This document shows positions 1-8,366 of a stretch of 43,172 nucleotides of DNA, piece after piece. The stretch is taken from positions 1 through 43,172 of the forward strand of contig NZ_DLHR01000024.1 in assembly GCF_002483315.1 (NCBI RefSeq), written 5' to 3'. How positions within the stretch are numbered: position 1 is the first letter of the stretch; the number at the start of each line of letters is the position of its first letter. The position numbers and the translations under genes were made by a program. The stretch is from Flavobacterium sp. UBA7663. GTDB taxonomy: Bacteria; Bacteroidota; Bacteroidia; Flavobacteriales; Flavobacteriaceae. The notes below the pieces were generated by a model, which did not search any database, was not told where the DNA came from, and worked only from the letters and a program-made list of their open reading frames with translations.

Positions 1-378
1 TGCAGTATATTTACCTACACGTTTTACTACACCACTAGTAACGAATTTTCTATCAATTGAATGACCGTTAGCTTCTAATGCTTCTACAATATTAGCGTTA
101 GTAACAGAACCAAACAATTTATCGCCACCTGCTTTAGCAGTAATTTTGATATCTAAAGCTTTTAATGCTTCAGCTAAAGATTTAGCATCTGCAACAATTT
201 TAGCTTCTTTGTGTGCTTTTTGCTTTAAGTTTTCAGCTAAAACTTTTTTAGCAGAAGGAGTAGCCAAAATAGCAGCACCTTGAGGAATTAAGAAGTTACG
301 TCCGTATCCGTTTTTCACAGTTACTACATCATCTTTAAATCCTAAATTTTGAACGTCTTGTTTTAAGATAAGTTCCAT
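1..378 (-). CDS. rplI: 50S ribosomal protein L9 (bL9), 3' end cut by window edge
   Basis: bL9 is a large-subunit ribosomal protein that binds 23S rRNA near the L1 stalk and helps keep reading frame. The visible 126 residues begin MELILKQDVQNLGFKDDVV, followed by the signature VKNGYGRNFLIPQGAA, the classic N-terminal L9 domain, and then the Ala/Lys-rich linker helix. The family is about 148 residues, so roughly 20 C-terminal residues lie outside the window. It is the last visible gene of the rpsF-rpsR-rplI operon, 60 bases after rpsR. The start at 378 is preceded by GGACAACAAC, a CAA-rich leader without a usable Shine-Dalgarno. Identification is secure. Confidence 0.97.
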   Translation of the reverse strand, partial: MELILKQDVQNLGFKDDVVTVKNGYGRNFLIPQGAAILATPSAKKVLAENLKQKAHKEAKIVADAKSLAEALKALDIKITAKAGGDKLFGSVTNANIVEALEANGHSIDRKFVTSGVVKRVGKYTA

Positions 379-438
379 GTTGTTGTCCTTTTAATTAGAA
401 GTTAGGTTCCTTAACGGAAACCAACAACTTAGTTGATA

Positions 439-735
439 TTATTTTAATAAATCGGCCACGTATGGCATTAAAGCTAAGTGACGAGCTCTTTTAACAGCTA
501 CAGAAACTTTTCTTTGATATTTTAATGAAGTACCTGTTAAACGTCTTGGTAAAATTTTACCTTGCTCGTTAACAAATTTCAATAAAAAGTCTGCGTCTTT
601 ATAATCGATATATTTGATACCTGATTTTTTGAAACGACAATACTTTTTAGTTTTGTTTGTATCTATGTTTAAAGGCGTAAGATATCTGATATCTCCGTCT
701 TTTTTACCTTTTGCAGATTGCTCTAATGTAGACAT
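439..735 (-). CDS. rpsR: 30S ribosomal protein S18 (bS18)
   Basis: bS18 is a small-subunit protein that pairs with bS6 on the 30S platform, next to the 3' end of 16S rRNA. The 98-residue product has the family core CRFKKSGIKYIDYKDADFLLKF, then a basic stretch (RRLTGTSLKYQRKVSVAVKRARHLALMPY, positions about 62-92), which binds rRNA. It has an N-terminal extension of about 20 residues compared with the 75-residue E. coli protein, as is common in Bacteroidetes. Only 2 bases separate it from rpsF, so the two are cotranscribed. In Flavobacterium ribosomes bS18, bS6 and bS21 are known to line the pocket that sequesters the anti-Shine-Dalgarno end of 16S rRNA. Confidence 0.98.
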   Translation of the reverse strand: MSTLEQSAKGKKDGDIRYLTPLNIDTNKTKKYCRFKKSGIKYIDYKDADFLLKFVNEQGKILPRRLTGTSLKYQRKVSVAVKRARHLALMPYVADLLK

Positions 736-737
736 GA

Positions 738-1079
738 TTAGTTTGATTTAGCTTTTAATTTAACTCTTCTTCTTTCTGCCCAAGAAATTGCATGTTTGTC
801 TAAAGACACAGTTAAGAAACGCATAACGCGCTCATCACGACGGAATTCAGTTTCAAATGCAATAATAATTTCAGCTGGCGCTTTGAATTCGAATAAGTGG
901 TAAAATCCACTTTTCTTGTGTTGAATTTCGTAAGCTAATTTTTTTAAGCCCCAATCTTCTTTCGATACCATCTCAGACCCTTTAGAAGTAAGAAAATCTT
1001 CAAACTTGCTTACTGTTTCCTTTACCTGTTGTTCAGATAAAACGGGATTCAAGATGAAAACAGTTTCATAATGATTCAT
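738..1079 (-). CDS. rpsF: 30S ribosomal protein S6 (bS6)
   Basis: bS6 is a 30S platform protein that forms a heterodimer with bS18. I start it at the ATG at 1079, giving MNHYETVFILNPVLSEQQV and 113 residues, the usual family length. The frame stays open to 1145, but that would add a 22-residue hydrophobic extension overlapping the promoter. Family landmarks are the N-terminal HYETVFIL strand, the KLAYEIQHKKSGFYHLFEF segment and the DERVMRFLTV strand. It lacks the long acidic C-tail of E. coli S6. It is the first gene of the ribosomal operon and has a good promoter at 1112-1141. Confidence 0.97.
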   Translation of the reverse strand: MNHYETVFILNPVLSEQQVKETVSKFEDFLTSKGSEMVSKEDWGLKKLAYEIQHKKSGFYHLFEFKAPAEIIIAFETEFRRDERVMRFLTVSLDKHAISWAERRRVKLKAKSN

Positions 1080-1111
1080 AATCTTTATATTTATTGTTAT
1101 AAAATTGGGTG

Positions 1112-1141
1112 CAAAAATAATACTTTTATTTAAAATAACAA
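1112..1141 (-). promoter_or_regulatory. Promoter of rpsF-rpsR-rplI
   Basis: On the minus strand the sequence reads TTG (1141-1139), a 19-base spacer, then TATTTTTG (1119-1112), a perfect match to the Bacteroidetes primary sigma-factor consensus TTG-N19-TAnnTTTG. Transcription would start near 1105, giving a leader of about 25 bases to rpsF. This supports choosing the start codon at 1079. Confidence 0.75.
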
Positions 1142-1174
1142 GCATAACACATTATAATTTTTTATATAAAAAAC

Positions 1175-1205
1175 TTGTGTAATTGTAATAATTATTCTAC
1201 TTTTA
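1175..1205 (+). promoter_or_regulatory. Probable promoter of the LytTR regulator gene
   Basis: TTG at 1175-1177 is followed after 20 bases by TACTTTTA (1198-1205), one mismatch from the Bacteroidetes -7 consensus TAnnTTTG. The coding start follows about 20 bases later. The fit is reasonable but not perfect. Confidence 0.45.
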
Positions 1206-1223
1206 ACAAACTATAAAAAATAT

Positions 1224-1925
1224 ATGCCCATGAAGTTGAATTGTATCGTTGTAGATGATAGTGCTATTCAAAGAATTACCATCACAAAATTAGTTAACGA
1301 ATCAACATTATTAAACTTAGTAGGAGATTTCGCCAATGCTCTTGAGGCCAAGAATTGCATTAACAATAATACTATCGACCTTATCTTTTTAGACATTGAG
1401 ATGCCGTTAATTAACGGATTCGATTTATTAGATGGACTAAAAACAAAACCACAAATTATATTCATTACTTCAAAAGCGGATTACGCTGTAAAGGCTTTTG
1501 ATTATGAAGCAACTGATTTCCTTCAAAAACCAATTTCTAAAGAACGTTTCAATAAAGCGGTAAAAAAAGCCACTGAACTTCACGCGTTACGCTACGAAAA
1601 CCATGAAGATCATGGAGAAAGTATCGTAATTAAAAGTAATTTAAAGAAACTAAAAGTGTATGTTTCTAAAATTAAATGGATTGAAGCGTATGGCGATTAC
1701 ATCAAAGTGGTTACCGATGATGAAAGTCATTTAGTATTATCTACCATGAAAGGTTTTGAAAAAGAACTTCCGGAAGGAAAATTCATTCGAGTACACAAAT
1801 CGTATATTATCAATTTAGACAGAGTGGAAAAATTCAATAGTAAGTTTGCTGAAATTGGAAATACAAAAATTCCTTTGAGTCGAAATAAGAAAGAAGAAAT
1901 TGTAAAAGCAATCGAAAACGCTTAA
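1224..1925 (+). CDS. LytTR-family DNA-binding response regulator
   Basis: This is a two-domain response regulator of the LytR/AlgR type that controls transcription after phosphorylation. The receiver domain (about 1-120) shows the acidic pair in IVVDDSAIQ, the phosphoacceptor Asp57 in IFLDIEMPLINGF, the switch Thr/Ser in FITSKADYAVKAFDY and Lys102 in FLQKPI. The LytTR DNA-binding domain (about 135-230) contains WIEAYGDYIKVVT and FIRVHKSYIINLDRV. Two Met codons lie close together (1224 and 1230); the second, giving MKLNCIVVDD, is the more usual start. No histidine kinase gene is adjacent, so its partner must be elsewhere. The stop overlaps the priA stop by 4 bases (convergent genes). The regulated genes cannot be told from the sequence. 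Confidence 0.93.
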   Translation: MPMKLNCIVVDDSAIQRITITKLVNESTLLNLVGDFANALEAKNCINNNTIDLIFLDIEMPLINGFDLLDGLKTKPQIIFITSKADYAVKAFDYEATDFLQKPISKERFNKAVKKATELHALRYENHEDHGESIVIKSNLKKLKVYVSKIKWIEAYGDYIKVVTDDESHLVLSTMKGFEKELPEGKFIRVHKSYIINLDRVEKFNSKFAEIGNTKIPLSRNKKEEIVKAIENA

Positions 1926-4372
1926 TAAACGTCTACATCAACTTTTACCTTAATAGAACGATATTGCGGAACTGCTTCAAAACTCATGAGCACTTTCGCA
2001 ATATTTTTTTTGGTATTGCCTAAATGTTTCTGAACCGGAATTTTAACCATAATTGTTCGAATGTATTCATTACGAATTCTATTTATAGCTGGTTCTTCTG
2101 GTCCTAAAACAGGCATATCCAAATTTTGAGACAACACATTATAGAACCACATCGAACCTTCTTTCAATTTATCAAAATCGCGATGTTTTAATGTTAGTTT
2201 CACTAATCGGAAGAAAGGTGGATATTTGAAATTTTGGCGTTCGTAAATTTGTTCCTTATACATTCCAATATAATCATTACCCAAAACTTGTTGGATAGTA
2301 TTGTGATACGGATTATACGTCTGAATAACTACTTTTCCTTTTTTCTCCGAACGTCCTGCCCTACCCGAAACTTGCATCATCATTTGATACGCTCTTTCGT
2401 AGGCTCTGAAGTTTGGTTGGTTTAATAAATTATCGGCATTTAAAATTCCAACTAAAGTTACATTGTCAAAATCCAAACCTTTGGCTAACATTTGAGTTCC
2501 TACCAAAACATCAATTTCTCTATTTTTGAAAGAATCGATTATTTTTTCAAATCCAAATTTTCCTCGAGTCGTATCTTGATCCATTCTTCCGATATTTTTC
2601 TCTGGAAAAAGTGTTTTCAATTCCATTTCGATTTGTTCGGTACCAAAACCTTTAGAAGTAACATCAACCGATTGACAACTATGACAATGCGTTGGATTTG
2701 CAATCGAATGACCGCAATAATGACATCGCAATTGATTTTTGAATTTGTAATACGTCAAACTTACATCGCAACTTGGACAATGCGGCACATGACCACACGT
2801 CATGCATTCCACATAAGGCGAAAATCCTCTGCGGTTTTGAAATAAAATAACTTGTTCGCCTTTTGATAATGTTTCCGTGATTTCTTCCAATAATTCATCT
2901 GAAAAATGTCCCGACATTTTCTTTCTGAAATATTTATCCTTTAAATCAACCAATTGAATTTCGGGCAACACCACATTTCCGTAACGAACTTTCAATTCGG
3001 TTAAACCGTATTTATTAGTTTGTACGTTATAATAGGTTTCCAAAGACGGAGTAGCACTTCCTAAAACCACTTTTGCTCCGTGTTGCTTTGCTAAAACTAT
3101 TGCCGCATCGCGCGCATGATATCTTGGCGCTGGATCGTTTTGTTTGAAAATTTGCTCGTGTTCTTCATCCACAATAATACATCCTAAATTAGAAAAAGGA
3201 AGAAAAAGAGCGCTTCGAACCCCAATAACCACTTTCGCTTTTGGAGAATTTTCTAAGACTTGATTCCAAACTTCAATTCGTTCGTTGTTTGTATATTTTG
3301 AATGAAAAACGGCGACTTCATTTCCAAAATAAGCTGTTAATCTTTGTACCAATTGAGTTGTAAGCGCAATTTCGGGTAATAAAAACAAAACCTGCTTTCC
3401 ATCCTTAATATATTGTTCTAAAAGTTTGATGTAGATTTCGGTTTTCCCTGAAGCCGTAACGCCGTGTAATAAATTCACATCATAGGTTTTGAAATTTTCT
3501 TGAATGCTATCAAAAGCTACTTGTTGGGCTTCACTTAAGGTGAATTGACTATCCTCTTCTTTATCAAATGCAACTCTATCTTGCGCAATGTAATATTCTT
3601 CGAAAATCGTTTTATTTACTAACGATTTTACTATTGCAGATGAACTTCCGGAAGTTTCGATTAATTTTTTGACAGAAATCGGTGCTTTTTCACGAGCTTG
3701 TAATTGGAAATAATGTAGAACCAATTCGCGTTGTTTCTTGGCTTTGGATAAAACTTCTAGTAATTCGGCTAATTGTTCTTGTTGCAAAAAAGAATCATGT
3801 AATTTGATATATCGAATCAACTTTGGCTTGTATTGTTCCGAAATTTCTTCTTGCAATACCAAAGCTCCTTTTGCTAACAATCGATTTATGATAGGAAAAA
3901 CCGTTTTCTTACCCAAAATTTTAATCACATCTTGAACCGTAATAGAAGATTGACTTTTTAAGGCTTCTAAAATTAGATATTCATCATCTTTTAAATTATC
4001 CGAATCTAATTCCGCATTTTCTTTTGCTGAAATAATCGTTTCACTTTCCAAAATATATCCTGAAGGTAATGCACTACGAAATACTTCACCAAGCGAACAC
4101 ATATAATAAGAAGCAATCCATTTCCAATGCTCGATTTGATGAAGATTCACAACAGGTTTTTCATCTAAAATTTGATGAATTTCTTTGGCTTCGTATAATT
4201 GTGGTGGTGTGTTGTTCTTATCTAAAACTAATGCGGTATAAATTTTCGTTTTACCAAACGGAACCGCCACTCGCATTCCAATTTGAATGTAGTGAAATTC
4301 TGCTTCCGAAACCTGATACGTAAAGGTTTTAGAAACTGCTAATGGTAAAACGACTTCGATAAAATACAGCAT
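1922..4372 (-). CDS. priA: Primosomal protein N' (replication restart helicase PriA)
   Basis: PriA recognises stalled replication forks and starts reloading of the replicative helicase. The 816-residue product begins with the 3'-end-binding domain (FIEVVLPLAVSKTFTYQVSE). It continues with a winged-helix-like middle and a superfamily 2 helicase with Walker A GVTASGKT (304-311) and Walker B DEEH (402-405). Two zinc sites are formed by eight cysteines at about 523, 526, 532, 535, 550, 553, 563 and 566. The later helicase motif GTQMLAKGLDFDNVTLVGI and VSGRAGRSEKKGKV are also present. All expected catalytic residues are present. It is a single-gene unit ending head-on against the LytTR regulator gene. 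The leader CTATATTTGTTCT has no Shine-Dalgarno. Confidence 0.97.
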   Translation of the reverse strand: MLYFIEVVLPLAVSKTFTYQVSEAEFHYIQIGMRVAVPFGKTKIYTALVLDKNNTPPQLYEAKEIHQILDEKPVVNLHQIEHWKWIASYYMCSLGEVFRSALPSGYILESETIISAKENAELDSDNLKDDEYLILEALKSQSSITVQDVIKILGKKTVFPIINRLLAKGALVLQEEISEQYKPKLIRYIKLHDSFLQQEQLAELLEVLSKAKKQRELVLHYFQLQAREKAPISVKKLIETSGSSSAIVKSLVNKTIFEEYYIAQDRVAFDKEEDSQFTLSEAQQVAFDSIQENFKTYDVNLLHGVTASGKTEIYIKLLEQYIKDGKQVLFLLPEIALTTQLVQRLTAYFGNEVAVFHSKYTNNERIEVWNQVLENSPKAKVVIGVRSALFLPFSNLGCIIVDEEHEQIFKQNDPAPRYHARDAAIVLAKQHGAKVVLGSATPSLETYYNVQTNKYGLTELKVRYGNVVLPEIQLVDLKDKYFRKKMSGHFSDELLEEITETLSKGEQVILFQNRRGFSPYVECMTCGHVPHCPSCDVSLTYYKFKNQLRCHYCGHSIANPTHCHSCQSVDVTSKGFGTEQIEMELKTLFPEKNIGRMDQDTTRGKFGFEKIIDSFKNREIDVLVGTQMLAKGLDFDNVTLVGILNADNLLNQPNFRAYERAYQMMMQVSGRAGRSEKKGKVVIQTYNPYHNTIQQVLGNDYIGMYKEQIYERQNFKYPPFFRLVKLTLKHRDFDKLKEGSMWFYNVLSQNLDMPVLGPEEPAINRIRNEYIRTIMVKIPVQKHLGNTKKNIAKVLMSFEAVPQYRSIKVKVDVDVY

Positions 4373-4395
4373 AGAACAAATATAGTTTTAAAAAA

Positions 4396-4423
4396 GAGAA
4401 TAGAAAAAAGAGAATAGAAAAAA
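4396..4423. repeat. 14-base tandem repeat, two copies
   Basis: GAGAATAGAAAAAA occurs twice in perfect tandem (4396-4409 and 4410-4423), followed by a partial third unit. It lies just upstream of priA. A related purine-rich string occurs at 21271-21290, so this may be a low-complexity sequence type spread through the genome. Confidence 0.7.
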
Positions 4424-4437
4424 GATAAATACTTCAA

Positions 4438-4467
4438 TAAAAAAAGCGTCCTCGATTGAGAACGCTT
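4438..4467 (-). terminator. Intrinsic terminator after the chalcone-isomerase-like gene
   Basis: Read on the minus strand, a hairpin with outer stem AAGCGT/ACGCTT and inner stem CTC/GAG (4444-4467, one mismatch between the stems) is followed directly by a run of T. It lies about 24 bases after the stop of the gene ending at 4491. Confidence 0.75.
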
Positions 4468-4490
4468 CTGTTTGTATTTTATGATTAGAA

Positions 4491-5054
4491 TTATTTCCCT
4501 AACATTCCTGATTTTAAATCATCATCTGCTGGTTTATCACATAACCAAATTCCGAATAAAGCTTTTTTGAAATCGTGTCCTTCAATTGCTCCTTTTTTGA
4601 CTCCGTTTTTGTAAACTACAACTCCTTCATTAGGAACATTGATGATAGTAAAAACATCGCCTTTTTTAATTTCTTCTTTAAAGAAACCTTTGAATTTATC
4701 AATTTTAGCTTTTAAAGGTGCTGTTTTCTTACCTGTAGAATTCTCAAAACCTTCGTTAATAGCCGAAATCATTTTATCAGAAGTAATCATTCCTGAAATG
4801 ATATTTAGTTTTATCGCAGCAGCATCTTTACTGTCCATAATGTCTTTTGCACTTGAACTCTTTTTTGGTAAATATAAAGAACCAACATACAAATCCATCC
4901 ACATTTTTTCTCTTGTACCTGCTCCGTTTAAAACTAAAGCTTGTCCTTCTAAAGACAATTTTTCATCAACTTTAACTCCTGAAACTGTTTTTTGCGCATT
5001 AACAGTAAATGTTGTTGCAATAAGCATTAAAAATGTAATAACTTGTTTTCTCAT
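4491..5054 (-). CDS. Secreted chalcone-isomerase-like protein
   Basis: The 187-residue product has a cleavable signal peptide (MRKQVITFLMLIATTFTVNA, then QKTVSG), so it acts in the periplasm or beyond. The mature part matches the bacterial chalcone-isomerase-like family: DEKLSLEGQALVLNGAGTREKMWMDLYVGSLYL near the N terminus and GVVVYKNG...GHDFKKALFGIWLCDKPAD near the end. In this family the fold resembles chalcone isomerase and fatty-acid-binding relatives. Bacterial members are mostly uncharacterised and need not isomerise flavonoids, so ligand and role are unknown. It lies 21 bases downstream of the YihY-like gene on the same strand and is followed by a terminator, so it probably ends that transcript. 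Confidence 0.85.
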   Translation of the reverse strand: MRKQVITFLMLIATTFTVNAQKTVSGVKVDEKLSLEGQALVLNGAGTREKMWMDLYVGSLYLPKKSSSAKDIMDSKDAAAIKLNIISGMITSDKMISAINEGFENSTGKKTAPLKAKIDKFKGFFKEEIKKGDVFTIINVPNEGVVVYKNGVKKGAIEGHDFKKALFGIWLCDKPADDDLKSGMLGK

Positions 5055-5075
5055 AATTTGATTTTTTTAGTTTTG

Positions 5076-5999
5076 TTAAATATATAAATTTTTTCTTTTC
5101 AATTTTGAAATAGTTGCATTTAGTTCGAATCCTAATAACAAAACCATGCAATTTATCCAGATATAAAACATTAATACAAGAAGCGTACCAATTGAACCAT
5201 ACAACTCATTATACTTAGCAAATTTAGTTACATATATTCCAAAAATATAAGAAGAAAGCACAATTAAAATGGTGGTAAAAACCGCACCATAACTTATGAA
5301 TGCAATACTTGAAGTTTCTTTTGCTCCAAACTTATATAATATAGAAGTTGTGATTAAAATCATTAAAAGTATAAATCCATACCTACTCCATTCAATCACT
5401 GAAATATCTGCAACATAACCTCGAATATTAATTTTTTGAATCATAACCTCAGCAATAACTATGGCTGCTACAGTAATTAACAAAATCAACGACAACACTA
5501 AAGAAATGGCTAAAGAAATAAAATATTGTCTAAAAAAACCTCTAGTAATAGTGATGTGAGCCGACATTTCAAATCCGCCCAAAATAGCATTAATACCATT
5601 GGTCATCAATAAAATTGACAAAATAAAACCTGACGAAAGTAAGCCTTGATGACTGGTTTCCATAATATCTCTCAAAATAGCTTCAATAGCGTCATAAGTA
5701 TTAGGCGGAACACCTTCTTCTACAAACTCTAAAAAATCGGCTTGAAAATTCTCTAACGGAATAAACGGAATTAAATTCAAAATAAATAAAGCAAATGGAA
5801 ATAATGCCATAAAGAAACTAAACGCAATAGCACTCGCTCTATATGAAAAAGCGCCTTTAAAAATTCCTAAAACATAAAGCTCCAAAATATCATAAAGCGA
5901 CAATCCTTCTAAAGATTTTAACTTTATGGCTTTGGCAATTGCAACTAATTGCTTTACAACAGGAATTTTATTAAGTTTATTTTCTATTTCTTCGGACAT
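5076..5999 (-). CDS. YihY/BrkB-family inner membrane protein
   Basis: This 307-residue integral membrane protein has about six hydrophobic helices, roughly at residues 50-80, 120-142, 155-188, 205-225, 230-258 and 265-293. The family signature is visible in FKGAFSYRASAIAFSFFMALFPFALFIL near the first helix and in GSIGTLLVLMFYIWINCMVLLLGFELNA near the last. The family was once thought to be RNase BN, which proved wrong, and its function is still unclear. It is 3 bases downstream of nadC and so almost surely cotranscribed with it. A functional link to NAD synthesis is not implied. Confidence 0.9.
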   Translation of the reverse strand: MSEEIENKLNKIPVVKQLVAIAKAIKLKSLEGLSLYDILELYVLGIFKGAFSYRASAIAFSFFMALFPFALFILNLIPFIPLENFQADFLEFVEEGVPPNTYDAIEAILRDIMETSHQGLLSSGFILSILLMTNGINAILGGFEMSAHITITRGFFRQYFISLAISLVLSLILLITVAAIVIAEVMIQKINIRGYVADISVIEWSRYGFILLMILITTSILYKFGAKETSSIAFISYGAVFTTILIVLSSYIFGIYVTKFAKYNELYGSIGTLLVLMFYIWINCMVLLLGFELNATISKLKRKNLYI

Positions 6000-6002
6000 A
6001 AT

Positions 6003-6860
6003 TTATATTGCTTTTAAACTTAAATCTAAATTATAAACCGAATGGGTTAAAGCACCCGAAGAAATATAATTCACACCACACTCTGCATAATGACGAATGG
6101 TTTTTTCATTAATATTTCCAGAAGATTCAGTTAGTGATTGATTTCCAATCATGACTACCGCTTTCTTAGTCGTTTCGTAATCAAAATTATCTAATAGAAT
6201 TCGATAAACGCCGCCAGCGTCTAATATTTGTTGTACTTCGTCTAAATTTCTAGCTTCAACAATGATTTTTAAATCTTTGTTATTATCGATTAAATATTGT
6301 TTTGTTTTGGCAATTGCTTGCGGAATTCCACCAGCAAAATCGTTATGATTATCTTTCAACATAATCATATCATACAAAGCAAAACGATGATTTTCACCTC
6401 CACCAATTTTCACAGACCATTTTTCGATGGCACGAATTCCTGGTGTGGTTTTTCTGGTATCTAAAATTTTGGTTTTTGTCCCTTCTAATAAATCAACAAA
6501 CATTTTGGTTTTTGTTGCGATAGCACTCATACGTTGCATTGAATTCAACACCAAACGCTCTGCTTTTAAAATCGATTGTGAACTTCCAGAAACATGAAAA
6601 ACAATATCTCCATATTTTACTCTTTCACCATCATTGATAAACGTTTCCACTTTCATGTCTTTATCTACATAATGAAAAATCATTTTAGCAAATTCTACTC
6701 CAGCAATAATTCCCTCATCTTTAACTAATAACTTCGCTTTTCCTTGCGCAGAAACTGGAATACAAGCTAACGAACTATGATCGCCATCTCCAACATCTTC
6801 ACGAATGGCGTTGCTAATAATTAACTCTAATTCTTTTTGAAATTGCGCTTCTGAAATCAT
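6003..6860 (-). CDS. nadC: Quinolinate phosphoribosyltransferase (carboxylating)
   Basis: NadC converts quinolinate and PRPP to nicotinate mononucleotide, CO2 and pyrophosphate in de novo NAD synthesis. The 285-residue length is typical. Motifs include EDVGDGDHSS near the N terminus, LNSMQRMSAIATKT, the active-site stretch LDTRKTTPGIRAIEKW with its basic residues, GGGENHRFALYDMIMLKDNH, and the barrel strands IIVEARNLDE and RILLDNFD. The end motif SSGALTHSVYNLDLSLK fits the family's C-terminus. It begins a short operon with the YihY-like gene. nadA and nadB are not in the window. The start at 6860 has an AT-rich leader without Shine-Dalgarno. Confidence 0.97.
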   Translation of the reverse strand: MISEAQFQKELELIISNAIREDVGDGDHSSLACIPVSAQGKAKLLVKDEGIIAGVEFAKMIFHYVDKDMKVETFINDGERVKYGDIVFHVSGSSQSILKAERLVLNSMQRMSAIATKTKMFVDLLEGTKTKILDTRKTTPGIRAIEKWSVKIGGGENHRFALYDMIMLKDNHNDFAGGIPQAIAKTKQYLIDNNKDLKIIVEARNLDEVQQILDAGGVYRILLDNFDYETTKKAVVMIGNQSLTESSGNINEKTIRHYAECGVNYISSGALTHSVYNLDLSLKAI

Positions 6861-6926
6861 GGTATATAAATTGAATGGCTAATGTAAGAAATCCTTTGAA
6901 GTTTAAAAAATATTGAACCCGTAAAA

Positions 6927-6957
6927 AACAAAAAACTCCCAGATAAATCTGAGAGTT
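6927..6957 (-). terminator. Intrinsic terminator after sucC
   Basis: Stem AACTCCCAGA (6934-6943) pairs with TCTGAGAGTT (6948-6957) around a TAAA loop, with one G-U pair. On the minus strand a run of T follows. It lies 27 bases after the sucC stop. Confidence 0.85.
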
Positions 6958-6983
6958 TCTTTATGATTGAATTTTAAATTCGA

Positions 6984-8177
6984 TTAAGATAAAGCTGCTT
7001 TCACTTGGTCAGCTGCTTCTTGGAATTGAACAGCAGATAAAATTGGCATACCTGAATTATCGATTAATTCTTTAGCAATTTCTGCGTTTGTTCCTTGTAA
7101 ACGAACGATGATTGGCACTGTAATAGCATCACCCATGTTTTTGTAAGCATCTACAACACCTTGAGCAACACGGTCACAACGAACGATTCCACCAAAAATG
7201 TTAATTAAAATAGCTTTTACGTTTGGATCTTTTAAGATAATACGGAAAGCTGTTTCAACACGTTTCGCGTCAGCAGTTCCACCTACGTCTAAGAAGTTTG
7301 CTGGTTCAAAACCTGCATACTTAATTAAATCCATGGTAGCCATTGCTAAACCAGCTCCGTTTACCATACAACCTACAGTTCCATCTAAATCTACGTAGTT
7401 TAATCCTACTTCTTTAGCTTCAACTTCGATTGGATTTTCTTCTCTAACGTCTCTCATTTCAGCATACTTTTGTTGTCTGAATAAAGCGTTATCGTCGATA
7501 TTTACTTTAGCATCAACTGCTAAGATTTTGTTATCAGATGTTTTTAATACAGGGTTAATTTCAAACATTGAAGAATCAGAACCGATATACGCTTTGTATA
7601 AAGCATCGATAAATTTCACCATTTCTTTGAAAGCCTCACCAGATAAACCTAAATTGAAAGCAATTTTTCTAGCTTGGAAACCTTGTAATCCTACAGAAGG
7701 ATCAATTTCTTCTGTAAAAATTAAATGTGGAGTATGCTCAGCAACTTCTTCGATATCCATTCCACCTTCAGTAGAATACATAATCATGTTACGACCTGTA
7801 GCTCTGTTTAATAAAACAGAAACGTAGAATTCAGAAGTTTCGCTTTCACCAGGATAATAAACGTCTTCAGCAATTAAAACTTTGTGAACTGTTTTTCCTT
7901 CTGGTGGAGTTTGTGGTGTAATTAACTGCATTCCGATGATTTGCTCAGAAATTTCAGTTACTTGGTCTAAGTTTTTAGCTAACTTAACTCCTCCACCTTT
8001 TCCTCTACCTCCAGCATGGATTTGTGCTTTTACTACGTACCAACTTGTACCTGTTTCTGTAGTTAATTGTTTTGCTGCAGCTACCGCCTCAACTGGATTG
8101 TTTGCAACAATACCACGTTGAACACGTACTCCATAACTAGCTAGGATTTCTTTACCCTGATATTCGTGTATGTTCAT
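6984..8177 (-). CDS. sucC: Succinyl-CoA synthetase (ADP-forming) subunit beta
   Basis: SucC is the nucleotide-binding subunit of the TCA-cycle enzyme that makes ATP or GTP while converting succinyl-CoA to succinate. I start it at 8177 (MNIHEYQGKEILASYGVRVQ), giving 397 residues as in E. coli; the frame is open to 8225, but that extension overlaps the promoter. The ATP-grasp domain shows KAQIHAGGRGKGGGVKL, and the CoA-ligase-like domain ends with INIFGGIVRCDRVAQGVVDA and RLQGTNAEIAKELIDNSGM. The partner sucD is not adjacent; split sucC/sucD loci are normal in Flavobacterium. It is monocistronic, with its own -7 element and terminator. Confidence 0.97.
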   Translation of the reverse strand: MNIHEYQGKEILASYGVRVQRGIVANNPVEAVAAAKQLTTETGTSWYVVKAQIHAGGRGKGGGVKLAKNLDQVTEISEQIIGMQLITPQTPPEGKTVHKVLIAEDVYYPGESETSEFYVSVLLNRATGRNMIMYSTEGGMDIEEVAEHTPHLIFTEEIDPSVGLQGFQARKIAFNLGLSGEAFKEMVKFIDALYKAYIGSDSSMFEINPVLKTSDNKILAVDAKVNIDDNALFRQQKYAEMRDVREENPIEVEAKEVGLNYVDLDGTVGCMVNGAGLAMATMDLIKYAGFEPANFLDVGGTADAKRVETAFRIILKDPNVKAILINIFGGIVRCDRVAQGVVDAYKNMGDAITVPIIVRLQGTNAEIAKELIDNSGMPILSAVQFQEAADQVKAALS

Positions 8178-8213
8178 AATTGTTATGCGTTTATCTTGTT
8201 TAAAAAAGTGCCA

Positions 8214-8221
8214 CAAAAATA
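8214..8221 (-). promoter_or_regulatory. -7 element of sucC
   Basis: The minus strand reads TATTTTTG, matching the Bacteroidetes -7 consensus TAnnTTTG, about 37 bases before the sucC start. No clear TTG is seen at the expected -33 distance. The gap between sucC and lysA (8178-8413) otherwise holds only AT-rich sequence and the lysA promoter. Confidence 0.5.
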
Positions 8222-8366
8222 GCAAAGTAATTTTTAATGGACTAACTTTTTTTCGTTTAATTTGGGAATTTGATATACATATTCTTATAAAAAGCGTAAT
8301 TTTAAAAACATATAAAAGTTATAAATAAAACATTTTGTTATTTTTTGTTAATAATTGTTGTAAAAA

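Noticed and set aside
2492..2845. Open frame of 117 codons on the plus strand inside priA
   Set aside because: It is fully inside priA on the opposite strand and shows no signal, motif or start context; the same holds for the other antisense frames inside pafA, sucC, guaA, yidC and icmF.
8178..8225. N-terminal extension of SucC
   Set aside because: The extra residues are not family-like and overlap the -7 element; MNIHEYQ at 8177 is the standard start.
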